The position numbers and the translations under genes were made by a program. The notes beneath the pieces are model-generated. The model searched no databases. It was not told the DNA's origin and worked only from the letters and a program-made list of their open reading frames with translations. Below, in pieces: positions 15,403 to 25,344 of a stretch of 28,997 nt of DNA. Positions within the stretch are counted from its first letter, which is position 1. The number at the start of each line of letters is the position of its first letter. This DNA is from Blautia faecis (GTDB lineage Bacteria; Bacillota; Clostridia; Lachnospirales; Lachnospiraceae): the NCBI RefSeq assembly GCF_020554845.1, contig NZ_JAJCIA010000044.1:1-28997 (forward strand), given 5' to 3'.

Positions 15403-17142
15403 TCATTCATCTAACTGCTCCAGCGCATTTTTCCAGTATTTCTCGCCACGCTTGGTGTACTCAGTACTGTCATTCTCCTTATCGTGGACAGTTCCGTCTG
15501 TATCGATCCAGCGGATCAGTTTGCCACGCTTGTCATAATAATATAATTCCTTCTTATTACCAGTCCATACATATGCAAAAAACAGACGTTCATCCCAGTA
15601 ATAATACTCCTCATAAACTCCATCTTCGGATGTCTCCGGATAAATCAGCGCTTTTACCAGTTTCCCATTGCTGTCATAGTAGCGAAGCCGATCGCCTTCC
15701 TTGCCAACTTCCTTGCAGTCCGGAAGTTCGCTTACAATTGTATTCGCCTGCTCCTTAATTGTCTGAATTGAAGTAGAAAATTCATCAATTTGAGCAGTAC
15801 TGTTATCATTAGCTTCCAGGACTTCCATAACGTTCTCCGTATTTTGAGCCTTGCGATTCTCATCATGGATTAATTTCATATAAACACCAATAATAATGCA
15901 TGCCGCAAGCGCCACTACAATAAGGGAAACTGTCCATGGTGAAATCTGTCTTTCCTGGTCCCACCCGCTTCTCTGCTGCTTCTTTTGCTTAGTGGAAGAG
16001 GCATTTACTGACTGTTTCTCATAATTTTTCACTGCATTTTTCGCAGGCTTTCTGAGCTGTGCCTCTTCTTCCCGGACAGCTTTCTCAATCTGAGGGTCTT
16101 CTGCCACATGGGTGCGCTCCATACAGTCTTCCGGCTTCTGAGGGGCATATCTTCTCTGATCCCGCTCAAGTTCTGCCGAATTTGTCAGCTCCCACTGGGA
16201 CTTCTCCCACTCTTTCTCTGCATTCACCGGTGCCAGACGAAGCTTCTCCAAATCCCGCAGCATATCTTCTGGTTTCCTGTAACGTTTCCCTGGCTCATAT
16301 GCACACGCTTTTAATATAATGTGGGAAAAAGAGGCACTGGCATTAACTGGTGCCGGCATTTTCTCCCCTGCCATTCTCCGTGCAAGGGCAGTCTCTTTAT
16401 CTCTGTATGTAATCAGCTGCTTATCCAGCGAAAGAAAAGGCAGCCTGTTCTGATTCATCAGTTTATATAATACAATTCCAAGGGAATAGATATCAATACT
16501 GCTGTCGTACTTCTCTCCCTTGTAAATCTCCGGTGCCATGTAGGAATAGGTACCTTTCTTGGACATATTGCTCATGGTATGTGCCTGTTCCCTAGCAATT
16601 CCAAAATCGCCCAGCTTAAAGTCACCGAATCTGGACACAAAAATATTCTCCGGTTTCACATCACGGTGAATAATATTCAATTTCCTGCAATAAATCAATG
16701 CCATAGCCAGGTCACAGCCAAGTTTGATCACTTCCTTCTCAGTAAGCTCCTTGCCTGTGCAGTAATCCATAAAGCTGGTAAGATATTCCATTCTTATGGA
16801 AATGTCCCAGCCGATCTCATCCAAATATTCCACCACTTTGAAATCTTCAAATGAAACCACATGGGAATTTCCGCAAAAATGCTCCATAGTATATATTTCC
16901 TGAATGCAGTCTTCTACCAGATTTCGAAAATATCCCCTGGTAGACTGCTCATTATTCATTTCTGAGCGTACGCTGTCAAGTTCTCCCTTACTTGCCGGTA
17001 TGGATATGATCTTGATTGCGGAGTAAAAAGAACGGCCTCGTTCTGTCCGCTTTGCTTTATACACTTTCCCAAAGGATCCTTCGCCTATTTTCTCTATAAG
17101 TTCCCATTCTGGCCAGACGGAAACCGGAACATCTTTATCCAT
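15403..17142 (-). CDS. membrane Ser/Thr protein kinase without PASTA repeats
   Basis: 579 residues. The kinase domain is at about 14-300: glycine loop IGEGSFGKVY, Lys44 (AIKII), helix-C Glu82, catalytic HRDVKPEN (Asp161), DFG (179-181), APE (203-205). Then a charged linker, one membrane helix (about 402-424), and about 155 residues outside the cell. The outer part has no PASTA repeats, unlike PrkC or Stk1. Instead it has YYDSNGKLVKALIYPE and YYYDKRGKLIRWIDTDG, which look like two related beta-rich repeats and may bind an external ligand. The ATG follows GAGGAGG. It leads a three-gene unit with PP2C and an unknown protein, downstream of the rpoC terminator. Confidence 0.92.
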   Translation of the reverse strand: MDKDVPVSVWPEWELIEKIGEGSFGKVYKAKRTERGRSFYSAIKIISIPASKGELDSVRSEMNNEQSTRGYFRNLVEDCIQEIYTMEHFCGNSHVVSFEDFKVVEYLDEIGWDISIRMEYLTSFMDYCTGKELTEKEVIKLGCDLAMALIYCRKLNIIHRDVKPENIFVSRFGDFKLGDFGIAREQAHTMSNMSKKGTYSYMAPEIYKGEKYDSSIDIYSLGIVLYKLMNQNRLPFLSLDKQLITYRDKETALARRMAGEKMPAPVNASASFSHIILKACAYEPGKRYRKPEDMLRDLEKLRLAPVNAEKEWEKSQWELTNSAELERDQRRYAPQKPEDCMERTHVAEDPQIEKAVREEEAQLRKPAKNAVKNYEKQSVNASSTKQKKQQRSGWDQERQISPWTVSLIVVALAACIIIGVYMKLIHDENRKAQNTENVMEVLEANDNSTAQIDEFSTSIQTIKEQANTIVSELPDCKEVGKEGDRLRYYDSNGKLVKALIYPETSEDGVYEEYYYWDERLFFAYVWTGNKKELYYYDKRGKLIRWIDTDGTVHDKENDSTEYTKRGEKYWKNALEQLDE

Positions 17143-17320
17143 GTATGTTCGCCCTCCTCGAACGGGTAATGACTTTTTAAATGGACTGGCAAGTCTTCCC
17201 CGTCACGATGCACAGAAATCATGGTTTGCATAATTTGGCACCGCTATTCTCGGGTTTTCTGTGAACTACGTTCCACCAAAACACCTCGCGGAATACTGCC
17301 TTCTGAATAGTTACAAAAAC

Positions 17321-17326
17321 ATTATA
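17321..17326 (-). promoter_or_regulatory. possible -10 box of the kinase unit; gap 17143-17459
   Basis: The 413 bases between rpoC and the kinase hold no gene. A TATAAT on the minus strand (17326-17321) could start a leader of about 170 nt, but there is no good -35 box at the right distance. The leader contains several short complementary segments, such as TTCC/GGAA around 17265-17295 and CAGAAA/TTTCTG (about 17214-17266), so it may fold. No known riboswitch was recognised. Confidence 0.3.
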
Positions 17327-17459
17327 CAGGAATCTTACCACAAATGATAGACCAGGTTGTATTTTCCTCTATCCATATTTTTCCTTACCCTCGCCTACGG
17401 CAGATTGTCTCGAGCAGCATTTCCCTTGCTGCTGCAGTGTGTTCCTGCCGGGCTGCACT

Positions 17460-17505
17460 TTTTTGTGTAACAGTAAGTTCCATAGAATTCTCTGTTACAC
17501 AAAAA
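17460..17505. repeat. 14-bp perfect inverted repeat, copy 1 of a terminator-linked element
   Basis: TTTTTGTGTAACAG (17460-17473) and CTGTTACACAAAAA (17492-17505) are perfectly complementary around an 18-base loop. It abuts the rpoC terminator. Read on the minus strand, GTGTAACAG followed by two purines, AATTCT and a GGA shortly after recurs behind the rplL terminator (27635-27672), so this is a repeated element. Confidence 0.6.
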
Positions 17506-17542
17506 TCCCCCAAAGCAACATTTCTGTCACCCTGGGGGATTT
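17500..17542 (-). terminator. rho-independent terminator after rpoC
   Basis: AAATCCCCCA (17503-17512) pairs with TGGGGGATTT (17533-17542), followed on the minus strand by TTTTTG. It lies 14 bases after the rpoC stop and ends the rpoB-rpoC message. Confidence 0.85.
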
Positions 17543-17555
17543 CATATTTTATCGT

Positions 17556-20500
17556 TTATTCTTCACTGTCTTCAGAAGAATCCTCATCCTCAAATGTATC
17601 CTCATCCTCATCCACTGCAAGATCTGCCTCATCAGCAGTCTCCAGCTCTTCTGAGTCTTCCGCTACATCCAGCACATCCTGATCCTCGTCGTCCATTTCA
17701 GCGAATTCGATTTCTTCTGGCTCTTCCGGCATTCCTGTATCAAGCTCTACATCGCTGTAGCACTTCATACCTGTACCAGCTGGAATCAGTTTACCGATGA
17801 TTACATTCTCTTTCAGACCGATCAGATGGTCAACCTTACCCTTGATAGCAGCTTCGGTCAGAACCTTGGTAGTCTCCTGGAAGGAAGCAGCTGACAAGAA
17901 GGAATCAGTTGCCAGTGATGCCTTGGTAATACCAAGCATTCCCTGTTTTCCAATTGCAGGACGTAATCCCTCAGCTTCCAGTTTCTCATTTACTTCCTCA
18001 TACTCAAGGAAGTCAACAAGTGTACCTGGCAGGAACTCAGAATCTCCGTTATCCTCGATACGGATTTTCTTCAGCATCTGATGAACGATAACCTCGATAT
18101 GTTTATCGTTGATCTCAACACCCTGAAGACGGTATACACGCTGAACCTCACGGATCATGTAATCCTGAACTGCACGAACACCCTTGATTCGAAGAATATC
18201 ATGCGGGTTTACACTACCTTCTGTAAGCTCATCACCAGCCTCCATAACCTGTCCGTCCATGATCTTGATACGGGAACCGTATGGGATCAGGTAAGTCTTG
18301 GAATCACCAGTCTCCGGATCTGTTACGATGATCTCTCTCTTCTTCTTGGTGTCATTGATTGTAGCAACACCCTTGATTTCAGTGATAACAGCAAGTCCTT
18401 TCGGCTTTCTTGCCTCAAAAAGCTCCTCGACACGAGGAAGACCCTGTGTGATATCTCCACCGGCAACACCACCTGTATGGAAAGTACGCATAGTCAGCTG
18501 TGTACCTGGCTCACCGATAGACTGTGCAGCGATGATACCGATGGACTCACCAACCTGTACCGGCTCACCGGTAGCCATGTTTGCGCCATAGCACTTCGCA
18601 CACACACCAACCTTACACTTACAGCTCAGGATGGTACGGATCTTAACCTGCTCAACAGCACCTCCGGTAATGTTGTCTACACCCTCTTTCATGATACGTG
18701 CAGCACGCTTCGGAGTAATCATGTGGTTTGCTTTTACAAGGACTTCGCCCTCTTTATTCTTAATGGTCTCGCAGGAGAAACGACCTGTAATACGATCCTG
18801 AAGGCTCTCGATCTCCTCCTTGCCATCCATGAAACCTTTTACATACATACCGGAAATCTCTGCTCTGTTCTCACAGCAGTCCATCTCACGTACGATCAGA
18901 TCCTGAGATACGTCAACAAGACGTCTTGTCAGGTAACCGGAATCGGCTGTACGAAGAGCGGTATCAGAAAGTCCTTTACGCGCTCCATGAGCGGACATGA
19001 AGTATTCCAGTACGTCCAGACCTTCACGGAAGTTTGACTTGATAGGAAGCTCGATTGTATGTCCGGTTGTATCGGCCATCAATCCACGCATACCTGCAAG
19101 CTGTTTGATCTGTTTATCAGATCCACGGGCACCAGAGTCAGCCATCATGAAGATGTTGTTGTACTTATCAAGTCCGGAAAGAAGCGCATGAGTAAGCTCA
19201 TCGTCAGTCTTCTTCCAGGTATCCACAACCTCTTTATAACGCTCTTCCTCAGTAATAAGACCACGTTTATAGTTCTTTGTGATCTTATCTACAGTATCCT
19301 GTGCAGCCTTGATCATCTCAGGCTTCTGCGGCGGCACGGTCATATCAGAAATAGATACAGTCATGGCAGCTCTTGTAGAATACTTGTAACCCATAGCTTT
19401 GATAGAGTCCAGAACCTCAGCAGTCTTGGTTGCTCCGTGAGTATTAATAACTTTTTCAAGGATCTGTTTCAGCTGTTTCTTACCAACCAGGAAGTCAACC
19501 TCAAGAAGAAGCTCATTTCCCGGAATGCTTCTGTCAACAAATCCAAGATCCTGTGGCAGGATCTCATTGAACAGGAAACGTCCCAGTGTAGACTGCACGT
19601 TGCCTGTGAAAGTGCTTCCATCCGGCATTACTTTGCTACAGCGGACAAGAATCTTGGACTGCAGAGTAATTACCTGGTTCTCATATGCCAGAATTGCCTC
19701 ATTTACGCTCTTAAAGAACTTTCCTTCTCCCTTGTTTCCAGGTCTTTCCTGTGTCAGATAGTAAATACCAAGGACCATATCCTGTGAAGGAACGGCTACC
19801 GGTCCACCATCAGAAGGTTTCAGAAGGTTGTTCGGAGACAGAAGCAGGAAACGGCACTCTGCCTGTGCTTCCTGGGACAGTGGAAGATGGACAGCCATCT
19901 GGTCACCATCGAAGTCAGCGTTGAAAGCGGTACAAACAAGCGGATGAAGCTTAATAGCCTTACCTTCTACAAGGATCGGCTCAAACGCCTGGATACCCAG
20001 ACGATGCAGTGTAGGTGCACGGTTCAGCATAACCGGATGTTCTTTGATAACATCTTCCAGAACATCCCATACAGCTGGCTCAAGCTTCTCTACCATCTTC
20101 TTGGCATTCTTAATATTGTGAGAGGTACCGTTTGCTACCAGTTCTTTCATAACGAAAGGCTTAAACAGCTCGATTGCCATCTCTTTTGGCAGACCGCACT
20201 GATAAATCTTCAGCTCTGGTCCAACAACGATAACGGAACGTCCGGAGTAGTCAACACGCTTACCAAGAAGGTTCTGACGGAAACGTCCGGATTTACCTTT
20301 CAGCATATCAGAAAGGGATTTCAGGGCTCTGTTTCCAGGACCTGTAACCGGACGGCCACGACGACCATTGTCGATCAAAGCATCAACAGCTTCCTGAAGC
20401 ATACGCTTCTCATTGCGGACAATGATATCTGGAGCACCAAGCTCCAGCAGTCTTTTCAGACGATTATTACGATTAATGATTCTTCTGTACAGATCATTCA

Positions 20501-21287
20501 GGTCAGATGTTGCAAAACGTCCACCATCCAGCTGTACCATAGGACGAAGATCCGGCGGAATTACAGGAACAACATCAAGAATCATCCACTCAGGACGGTT
20601 TCCTGACTCACGGAAGGATTCAACAACCTCAAGACGTTTGATGATCCTTGCACGCTTCTGGCCTGTTGCCTTAACCAGCTCTGCCTTTAATTCAGCGGAA
20701 TCCTTCTCAAGATCGATAGCCATAAGGAGCTCTTTAATTGCCTCAGCACCCATGCCTACGCGGAAGTTGTTTCCGTAAGACTCACGGGCATCCTGATATT
20801 CTCTCTCTGTAAGGATCTGCTTGTACTGAAGTCCGGAATCTGCCGGATCCAGTACAATATAATTTGCAAAGTAAAGAACTTTCTCCAGTGTTCTTGGAGT
20901 CAGATCCAGGATAAGTCCCATGCGGGACGGAATACCCTTGAAATACCAGATATGGGAAACAGGAGCAGCAAGCTCAATGTGACCCATACGCTCTCTACGA
21001 ACGGAAGCCTTGGTAACCTCAACACCGCATCGGTCGCAGACAACACCTTTATAACGGATTTTCTTATATTTACCGCAGTGGCACTCCCAGTCCTTGCTTG
21101 GTCCGAAAATTCTTTCACAGAAAAGTCCGTCTTTCTCCGGTTTCAAGGTACGGTAGTTGATGGTTTCCGGTTTTGTAACCTCACCTCTTGACCACTCTCT
21201 GATCTTTTCCGGGGACGCCAGTCCGATTTTAATGGCATCAAAAGTCATTGGCTGATATGTTTCATTGGTATTGGTTGATTCTGCCAT
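17556..21287 (-). CDS. rpoC: RNA polymerase beta-prime subunit
   Basis: 1243 residues. It forms the catalytic and clamp half of RNA polymerase. The zinc-ribbon cysteines [20 protein letters not shown] are near residues 69-88, the Mg-binding active site [12 protein letters not shown] is intact, and the second cysteine cluster ([13 protein letters not shown]) and the trigger-loop region ([20 protein letters not shown]) are present. The last 57 or so residues, after [14 protein letters not shown], are almost all acidic ([17 protein letters not shown] and on to DSSEDSEE), a longer acidic tail than in Bacillus. AGAAAGGGGA precedes the ATG; the gene starts 17 bases after the rpoB stop, so the two are co-transcribed. 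No ribosomal gene follows it. Confidence 0.99.
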   Translation of the reverse strand: MAESTNTNETYQPMTFDAIKIGLASPEKIREWSRGEVTKPETINYRTLKPEKDGLFCERIFGPSKDWECHCGKYKKIRYKGVVCDRCGVEVTKASVRRERMGHIELAAPVSHIWYFKGIPSRMGLILDLTPRTLEKVLYFANYIVLDPADSGLQYKQILTEREYQDARESYGNNFRVGMGAEAIKELLMAIDLEKDSAELKAELVKATGQKRARIIKRLEVVESFRESGNRPEWMILDVVPVIPPDLRPMVQLDGGRFATSDLNDLYRRIINRNNRLKRLLELGAPDIIVRNEKRMLQEAVDALIDNGRRGRPVTGPGNRALKSLSDMLKGKSGRFRQNLLGKRVDYSGRSVIVVGPELKIYQCGLPKEMAIELFKPFVMKELVANGTSHNIKNAKKMVEKLEPAVWDVLEDVIKEHPVMLNRAPTLHRLGIQAFEPILVEGKAIKLHPLVCTAFNADFDGDQMAVHLPLSQEAQAECRFLLLSPNNLLKPSDGGPVAVPSQDMVLGIYYLTQERPGNKGEGKFFKSVNEAILAYENQVITLQSKILVRCSKVMPDGSTFTGNVQSTLGRFLFNEILPQDLGFVDRSIPGNELLLEVDFLVGKKQLKQILEKVINTHGATKTAEVLDSIKAMGYKYSTRAAMTVSISDMTVPPQKPEMIKAAQDTVDKITKNYKRGLITEEERYKEVVDTWKKTDDELTHALLSGLDKYNNIFMMADSGARGSDKQIKQLAGMRGLMADTTGHTIELPIKSNFREGLDVLEYFMSAHGARKGLSDTALRTADSGYLTRRLVDVSQDLIVREMDCCENRAEISGMYVKGFMDGKEEIESLQDRITGRFSCETIKNKEGEVLVKANHMITPKRAARIMKEGVDNITGGAVEQVKIRTILSCKCKVGVCAKCYGANMATGEPVQVGESIGIIAAQSIGEPGTQLTMRTFHTGGVAGGDITQGLPRVEELFEARKPKGLAVITEIKGVATINDTKKKREIIVTDPETGDSKTYLIPYGSRIKIMDGQVMEAGDELTEGSVNPHDILRIKGVRAVQDYMIREVQRVYRLQGVEINDKHIEVIVHQMLKKIRIEDNGDSEFLPGTLVDFLEYEEVNEKLEAEGLRPAIGKQGMLGITKASLATDSFLSAASFQETTKVLTEAAIKGKVDHLIGLKENVIIGKLIPAGTGMKCYSDVELDTGMPEEPEEIEFAEMDDEDQDVLDVAEDSEELETADEADLAVDEDEDTFEDEDSSEDSEE

Positions 21288-21304
21288 GTATTCTTTTCCC
21301 CTTT

Positions 21305-24300
21305 CTACTCTTCGATATCATCGTAGGAATCGTCGATTTCGGATTCATAATCCTCTTCTTCGTCCTCGTCCACATCAACAAGTTCCTCTCCGTCAAACTC
21401 CTGCTTGGTATAGCCATGTTTGCTGAAGGATTCCTCTCCTCTGTGGCCGCGGGAATCTCCCTCGATAACTGCACGAAGATCGGTTTCGCCGTAATCTACA
21501 TTCTCCATGATCTGAACTTCTGTCTGATCATCTTTGAGCACACGTACATCCAATGCCAGGGACTGGAGCTCTTTAAGAAGAACCTTAAAGGATTCCGGAA
21601 TACCAGGCTCAGGGATGTTATCACCCTTGATGATTGCTTCATAAGTCTTCACACGACCGACTACATCATCGGATTTAACTGTCAGGATTTCCTGGAGTGT
21701 ATAGGATGCACCGTATGCCTCCAGAGCCCAAACCTCCATCTCTCCGAAACGCTGTCCACCGAACTGAGCTTTACCACCCAGTGGCTGCTGTGTAACCAGA
21801 GAGTAAGGACCTGTGGAACGGGCATGGATCTTATCATCAACCAGATGATGCAGTTTCAGGTAATGCATGTGTCCGATTGTGGTCGGACCGTCGAAGAACT
21901 CTCCGGTACGTCCGTCACGAAGCTGTACTTTACCATCTCTGGAAATCGGAACACCTTTCCACAATGCTCTGTGGGCTTTATTCTCATCCAGATACTGCAT
22001 TACATCAGGTGCCAGAATGTCTTTGTATTTCTCACGGAACTCTTCAAAATCTTCTGTATTTACATAGTCATTTGCAAGTTCCAGTGTATCCTGGATATCA
22101 TTCTCGTTTGCACCATCGAATACCGGTGTGGAAATATTAAAGCCAAGTGCTTTGGCAGCAAGACTTAAATGAATTTCCAGGACCTGTCCAATGTTCATAC
22201 GGGAAGGTACACCCAGCGGGTTCAGCACGATATCCAGTGGACGTCCGTTCGGAAGGAATGGCATATCCTCAACCGGAAGTACACGGGAAACGACACCCTT
22301 GTTACCATGACGACCAGCCATCTTATCACCAACGGAGATTTTTCTCTTCTGTGCGATGTAGATACGTACAGACTGATTAACTCCTGGAGACAGCTCATCA
22401 CCATTTTCTCTTGTGAATACCTTGGCGTCTACAACGATACCATACTCACCGTGTGGTACCTTAAGGGAAGTATCACGAACCTCGCGTGCTTTCTCACCAA
22501 AGATTGCACGAAGAAGTCTCTCCTCTGCTGTAAGCTCAGTCTCTCCCTTAGGAGTAACCTTACCAACAAGGATATCACCAGCACGAACCTCTGCACCGAT
22601 ACGAATGATTCCGCGCTCATCAAGATCCTTGAGTGCATCATCACCTACGCCTGGAACATCACGGGTGATCTCTTCCGGTCCAAGCTTTGTATCACGGGAT
22701 TCTGCTTCATATTCTTCAATGTGAACAGATGTATAAACATCGTTCTGTACAAGTTTCTCACTTAACAGTACGGCATCCTCGTAGTTATAACCTTCCCAGG
22801 TCATAAATCCGATCAGAGGGTTCTTGCCAAGAGCAAGCTCTCCCTGAGAAGTAGACGGACCATCGGCAATAACATCACCTGCTTCAACGTGCTCGCCCTG
22901 ATTAACGATCGGACGCTGGTTGTAGCAGTTGCTCTGGTTACTGCGCATGAATTTGGTAAGATGATAATCATCTTTTGTTCCATCATCATTCTTGATGCTG
23001 ATATCGGTAGATGTGGAGCGAAGTACAGTACCAGACTTTCTTGCAACCACACAAACACCGGAGTCAACAGCTGTCTTTGCTTCCATTCCTGTACCAACAA
23101 CTGGTGCTTCAGTGGTAAGAAGCGGAACAGCCTGACGCTGCATGTTTGATCCCATCAGCGCACGGTTCGCATCGTCGTTCTGAAGGAATGGAATCAGGGC
23201 TGTAGCTACAGAGAATACCATCTTAGGAGATACGTCCATGTAATCAAACATCTGACGCTCATACTCCTGAGTCTCTTCACGATAACGACCGGAAACGTTC
23301 TTACGAACGAAATGTCCTTCTGCGTCAAGTGCCTCATTCGCCTGTGCTACATGGTAGTTATCCTCTTCATCTGCGGTCATGTAAACAACTTCGTCAGTTA
23401 CACGCGGATTCATAGGATCAGTTTTATCAATCTTACGGTAAGGTGCCTCAACAAATCCGTACTGATTCAGCTTTGCATAAGATGCAAGGGAGTTGATCAG
23501 ACCGATGTTCGGACCCTCAGGAGTCTCGATCGGGCACATTCTTCCGTAATGGGAATAGTGAACGTCTCGAACCTCGAATCCGGCTCTGTCTCGTGACAAA
23601 CCGCCAGGTCCAAGTGCGGAAAGACGTCTCTTATGGGTCAGCTCACCAAGAGGGTTGTTCTGATCCATGAACTGTGACAGCTGGGAAGATCCAAAGAACT
23701 CTTTTACAGCAGCTGTTACAGGTTTGATATTGATCAGGGACTGCGGGGAAATGCTCTCCACATCCTGTGTTGTCATTCTCTCACGAACCACACGCTCAAG
23801 TCTGGAAAGACCGATACGGTACTGATTCTGAAGCAGTTCACCAACCGCACGGATACGACGGTTTCCTAAGTGGTCGATGTCGTCGTCATTTCCAATGCCA
23901 TATTCCAGATGCATATTGTAATTAATAGAAGCAAAAATATCTTCTCTTGTAATATGCTTCGGGATCAGGTCATGGATATCTCTGCGGATAGCGGCAATTC
24001 TGTCCTCAAGTGTGTCATTTTCTTCCAGAATTTTTTCGAGTACAGGGTAATATACTAACTCTGTAACCCCAAGCTCTTCCAGGTTCTCAATTTCTGGCAG
24101 ATAATGATGCATGTCTACCATTAAGTTAGAAAGAACTTTAATTCTGCGGTCTTCTTCACCCTGGATCCATACAAATGGAACTGCAGCGTTCTGAATGGCA
24201 TCAGCCAGTTCTCTGGTTACGATAGTACCAGCCTCTGCAAGAATTTCTCCTGTAGAGCCCTCAACCACATCGTCAGCCAGCTTATGACCAACAATTCGTT

Positions 24301-25159
24301 TATTGAAATGAAGTTTCTTATTAAATTTATAACGTCCGACCTTGGCAAGATCATATCTTCTCGGATCAAAGAACATCGCATTGATCAGGCTCTCTGCGCT
24401 CTCAACTGCAAGCGGCTCGCCTGGACGGATTTTCTTATACAGTTCAAGAAGACCTTCTTCATAATTCGTAGAAGTATCCTTTGTGAAACTTGCAAGGATC
24501 TTCGGCTCTTCGCCAAACAGATCAATGATCTCTGCATTGGAACCAACACCAAGTGCACGGATCAGTACAGTGATCGGAACCTTACGGGTTCTGTCCACAC
24601 GCACATAGAATACATCGTTGGAGTCAGTCTCATATTCCAGCCATGCTCCTCTGTTAGGAATTACTGTACAGGAAAACAGTCTCTTACCGATTTTATCGTG
24701 TGCAATGGCATAATAGATTCCAGGGGAACGTACTAACTGGCTGACAATAACACGCTCAGCACCGTTAATGACGAAAGTTCCTGTCGCGGTCATAATCGGC
24801 AGGTCTCCCATGAAAATCTCGTGTTCGTTGATCTCATCTGTTTCCTTGTTAATCAGTCTCACTCGAACCTTCAAAGGTGCGGCATAAGTTACGTCACGTT
24901 CTTTACACTGCTCGATGGTGTATTTAGCCTCTTTTTCATCAAATGTGAAGCCGATGAATTCAAGACTGAGCTTTCCGCCGTAGTCTGCGATTGGAGAAAT
25001 ATCGTCGAATACTTCATTCAATCCTTCGTCGAGAAACCACTGGTAAGAATCCTTCTGGACCTCGATCAAGTTCGGCATTTCCAGGACTTCTTTTTGTCTC
25101 TGGTAGCTCATTCGCATGCTTTTTCCAGTTTTTACAGAACGAATTCTGTTTTTTTCCAT
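21305..25159 (-). CDS. rpoB: RNA polymerase beta subunit
   Basis: 1284 residues. Beta subunit of RNA polymerase, forming with beta-prime the active-site cleft. The rifampicin pocket ([20 protein letters not shown] and the [11 protein letters not shown] that follows) shows the usual drug-sensitive residues. Other landmarks are [15 protein letters not shown] and [20 protein letters not shown] near the C-terminus. After the normal end there is an acidic tail of about 30 residues ([19 protein letters not shown]...), echoing that of rpoC. The ATG follows AGGGGTGA. Unlike the usual arrangement it does not directly follow rplL: a beta-helix protein gene intervenes, and rpoB has its own promoter. Confidence 0.99.
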   Translation of the reverse strand: MEKNRIRSVKTGKSMRMSYQRQKEVLEMPNLIEVQKDSYQWFLDEGLNEVFDDISPIADYGGKLSLEFIGFTFDEKEAKYTIEQCKERDVTYAAPLKVRVRLINKETDEINEHEIFMGDLPIMTATGTFVINGAERVIVSQLVRSPGIYYAIAHDKIGKRLFSCTVIPNRGAWLEYETDSNDVFYVRVDRTRKVPITVLIRALGVGSNAEIIDLFGEEPKILASFTKDTSTNYEEGLLELYKKIRPGEPLAVESAESLINAMFFDPRRYDLAKVGRYKFNKKLHFNKRIVGHKLADDVVEGSTGEILAEAGTIVTRELADAIQNAAVPFVWIQGEEDRRIKVLSNLMVDMHHYLPEIENLEELGVTELVYYPVLEKILEENDTLEDRIAAIRRDIHDLIPKHITREDIFASINYNMHLEYGIGNDDDIDHLGNRRIRAVGELLQNQYRIGLSRLERVVRERMTTQDVESISPQSLINIKPVTAAVKEFFGSSQLSQFMDQNNPLGELTHKRRLSALGPGGLSRDRAGFEVRDVHYSHYGRMCPIETPEGPNIGLINSLASYAKLNQYGFVEAPYRKIDKTDPMNPRVTDEVVYMTADEEDNYHVAQANEALDAEGHFVRKNVSGRYREETQEYERQMFDYMDVSPKMVFSVATALIPFLQNDDANRALMGSNMQRQAVPLLTTEAPVVGTGMEAKTAVDSGVCVVARKSGTVLRSTSTDISIKNDDGTKDDYHLTKFMRSNQSNCYNQRPIVNQGEHVEAGDVIADGPSTSQGELALGKNPLIGFMTWEGYNYEDAVLLSEKLVQNDVYTSVHIEEYEAESRDTKLGPEEITRDVPGVGDDALKDLDERGIIRIGAEVRAGDILVGKVTPKGETELTAEERLLRAIFGEKAREVRDTSLKVPHGEYGIVVDAKVFTRENGDELSPGVNQSVRIYIAQKRKISVGDKMAGRHGNKGVVSRVLPVEDMPFLPNGRPLDIVLNPLGVPSRMNIGQVLEIHLSLAAKALGFNISTPVFDGANENDIQDTLELANDYVNTEDFEEFREKYKDILAPDVMQYLDENKAHRALWKGVPISRDGKVQLRDGRTGEFFDGPTTIGHMHYLKLHHLVDDKIHARSTGPYSLVTQQPLGGKAQFGGQRFGEMEVWALEAYGASYTLQEILTVKSDDVVGRVKTYEAIIKGDNIPEPGIPESFKVLLKELQSLALDVRVLKDDQTEVQIMENVDYGETDLRAVIEGDSRGHRGEESFSKHGYTKQEFDGEELVDVDEDEEEDYESEIDDSYDDIEE

Positions 25160-25256
25160 TGACGTTTCACCCCTGTTTTATTTTATTTATTACAACATCA
25201 GCCCGCTCTGCTGCATAAGCATAGTAGGCATATCTTGCCATAATATAGCATTCTTC

Positions 25257-25285
25257 ACTATAGCACAACAAAAAAAGCCTGTCAA
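25257..25285 (-). promoter_or_regulatory. promoter of rpoB-rpoC
   Basis: On the minus strand TTGACA (25285-25280), 17 bases, TATAGT (25262-25257). The leader to the rpoB ATG is about 90 nt. No clear hairpin terminator separates it from the beta-helix gene upstream, so some read-through into rpoB is possible. Confidence 0.8.
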
Positions 25286-25344
25286 GCACTTTTCTGTTGT
25301 TTTTTCATTTGTTTTTTTATTTGTAATTGCTGAATAGTTATAAT

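Noticed and set aside
17143..17320. T-box or other known riboswitch in the kinase leader
   Set aside because: No T-box sequence and no conserved core of a known class could be found.
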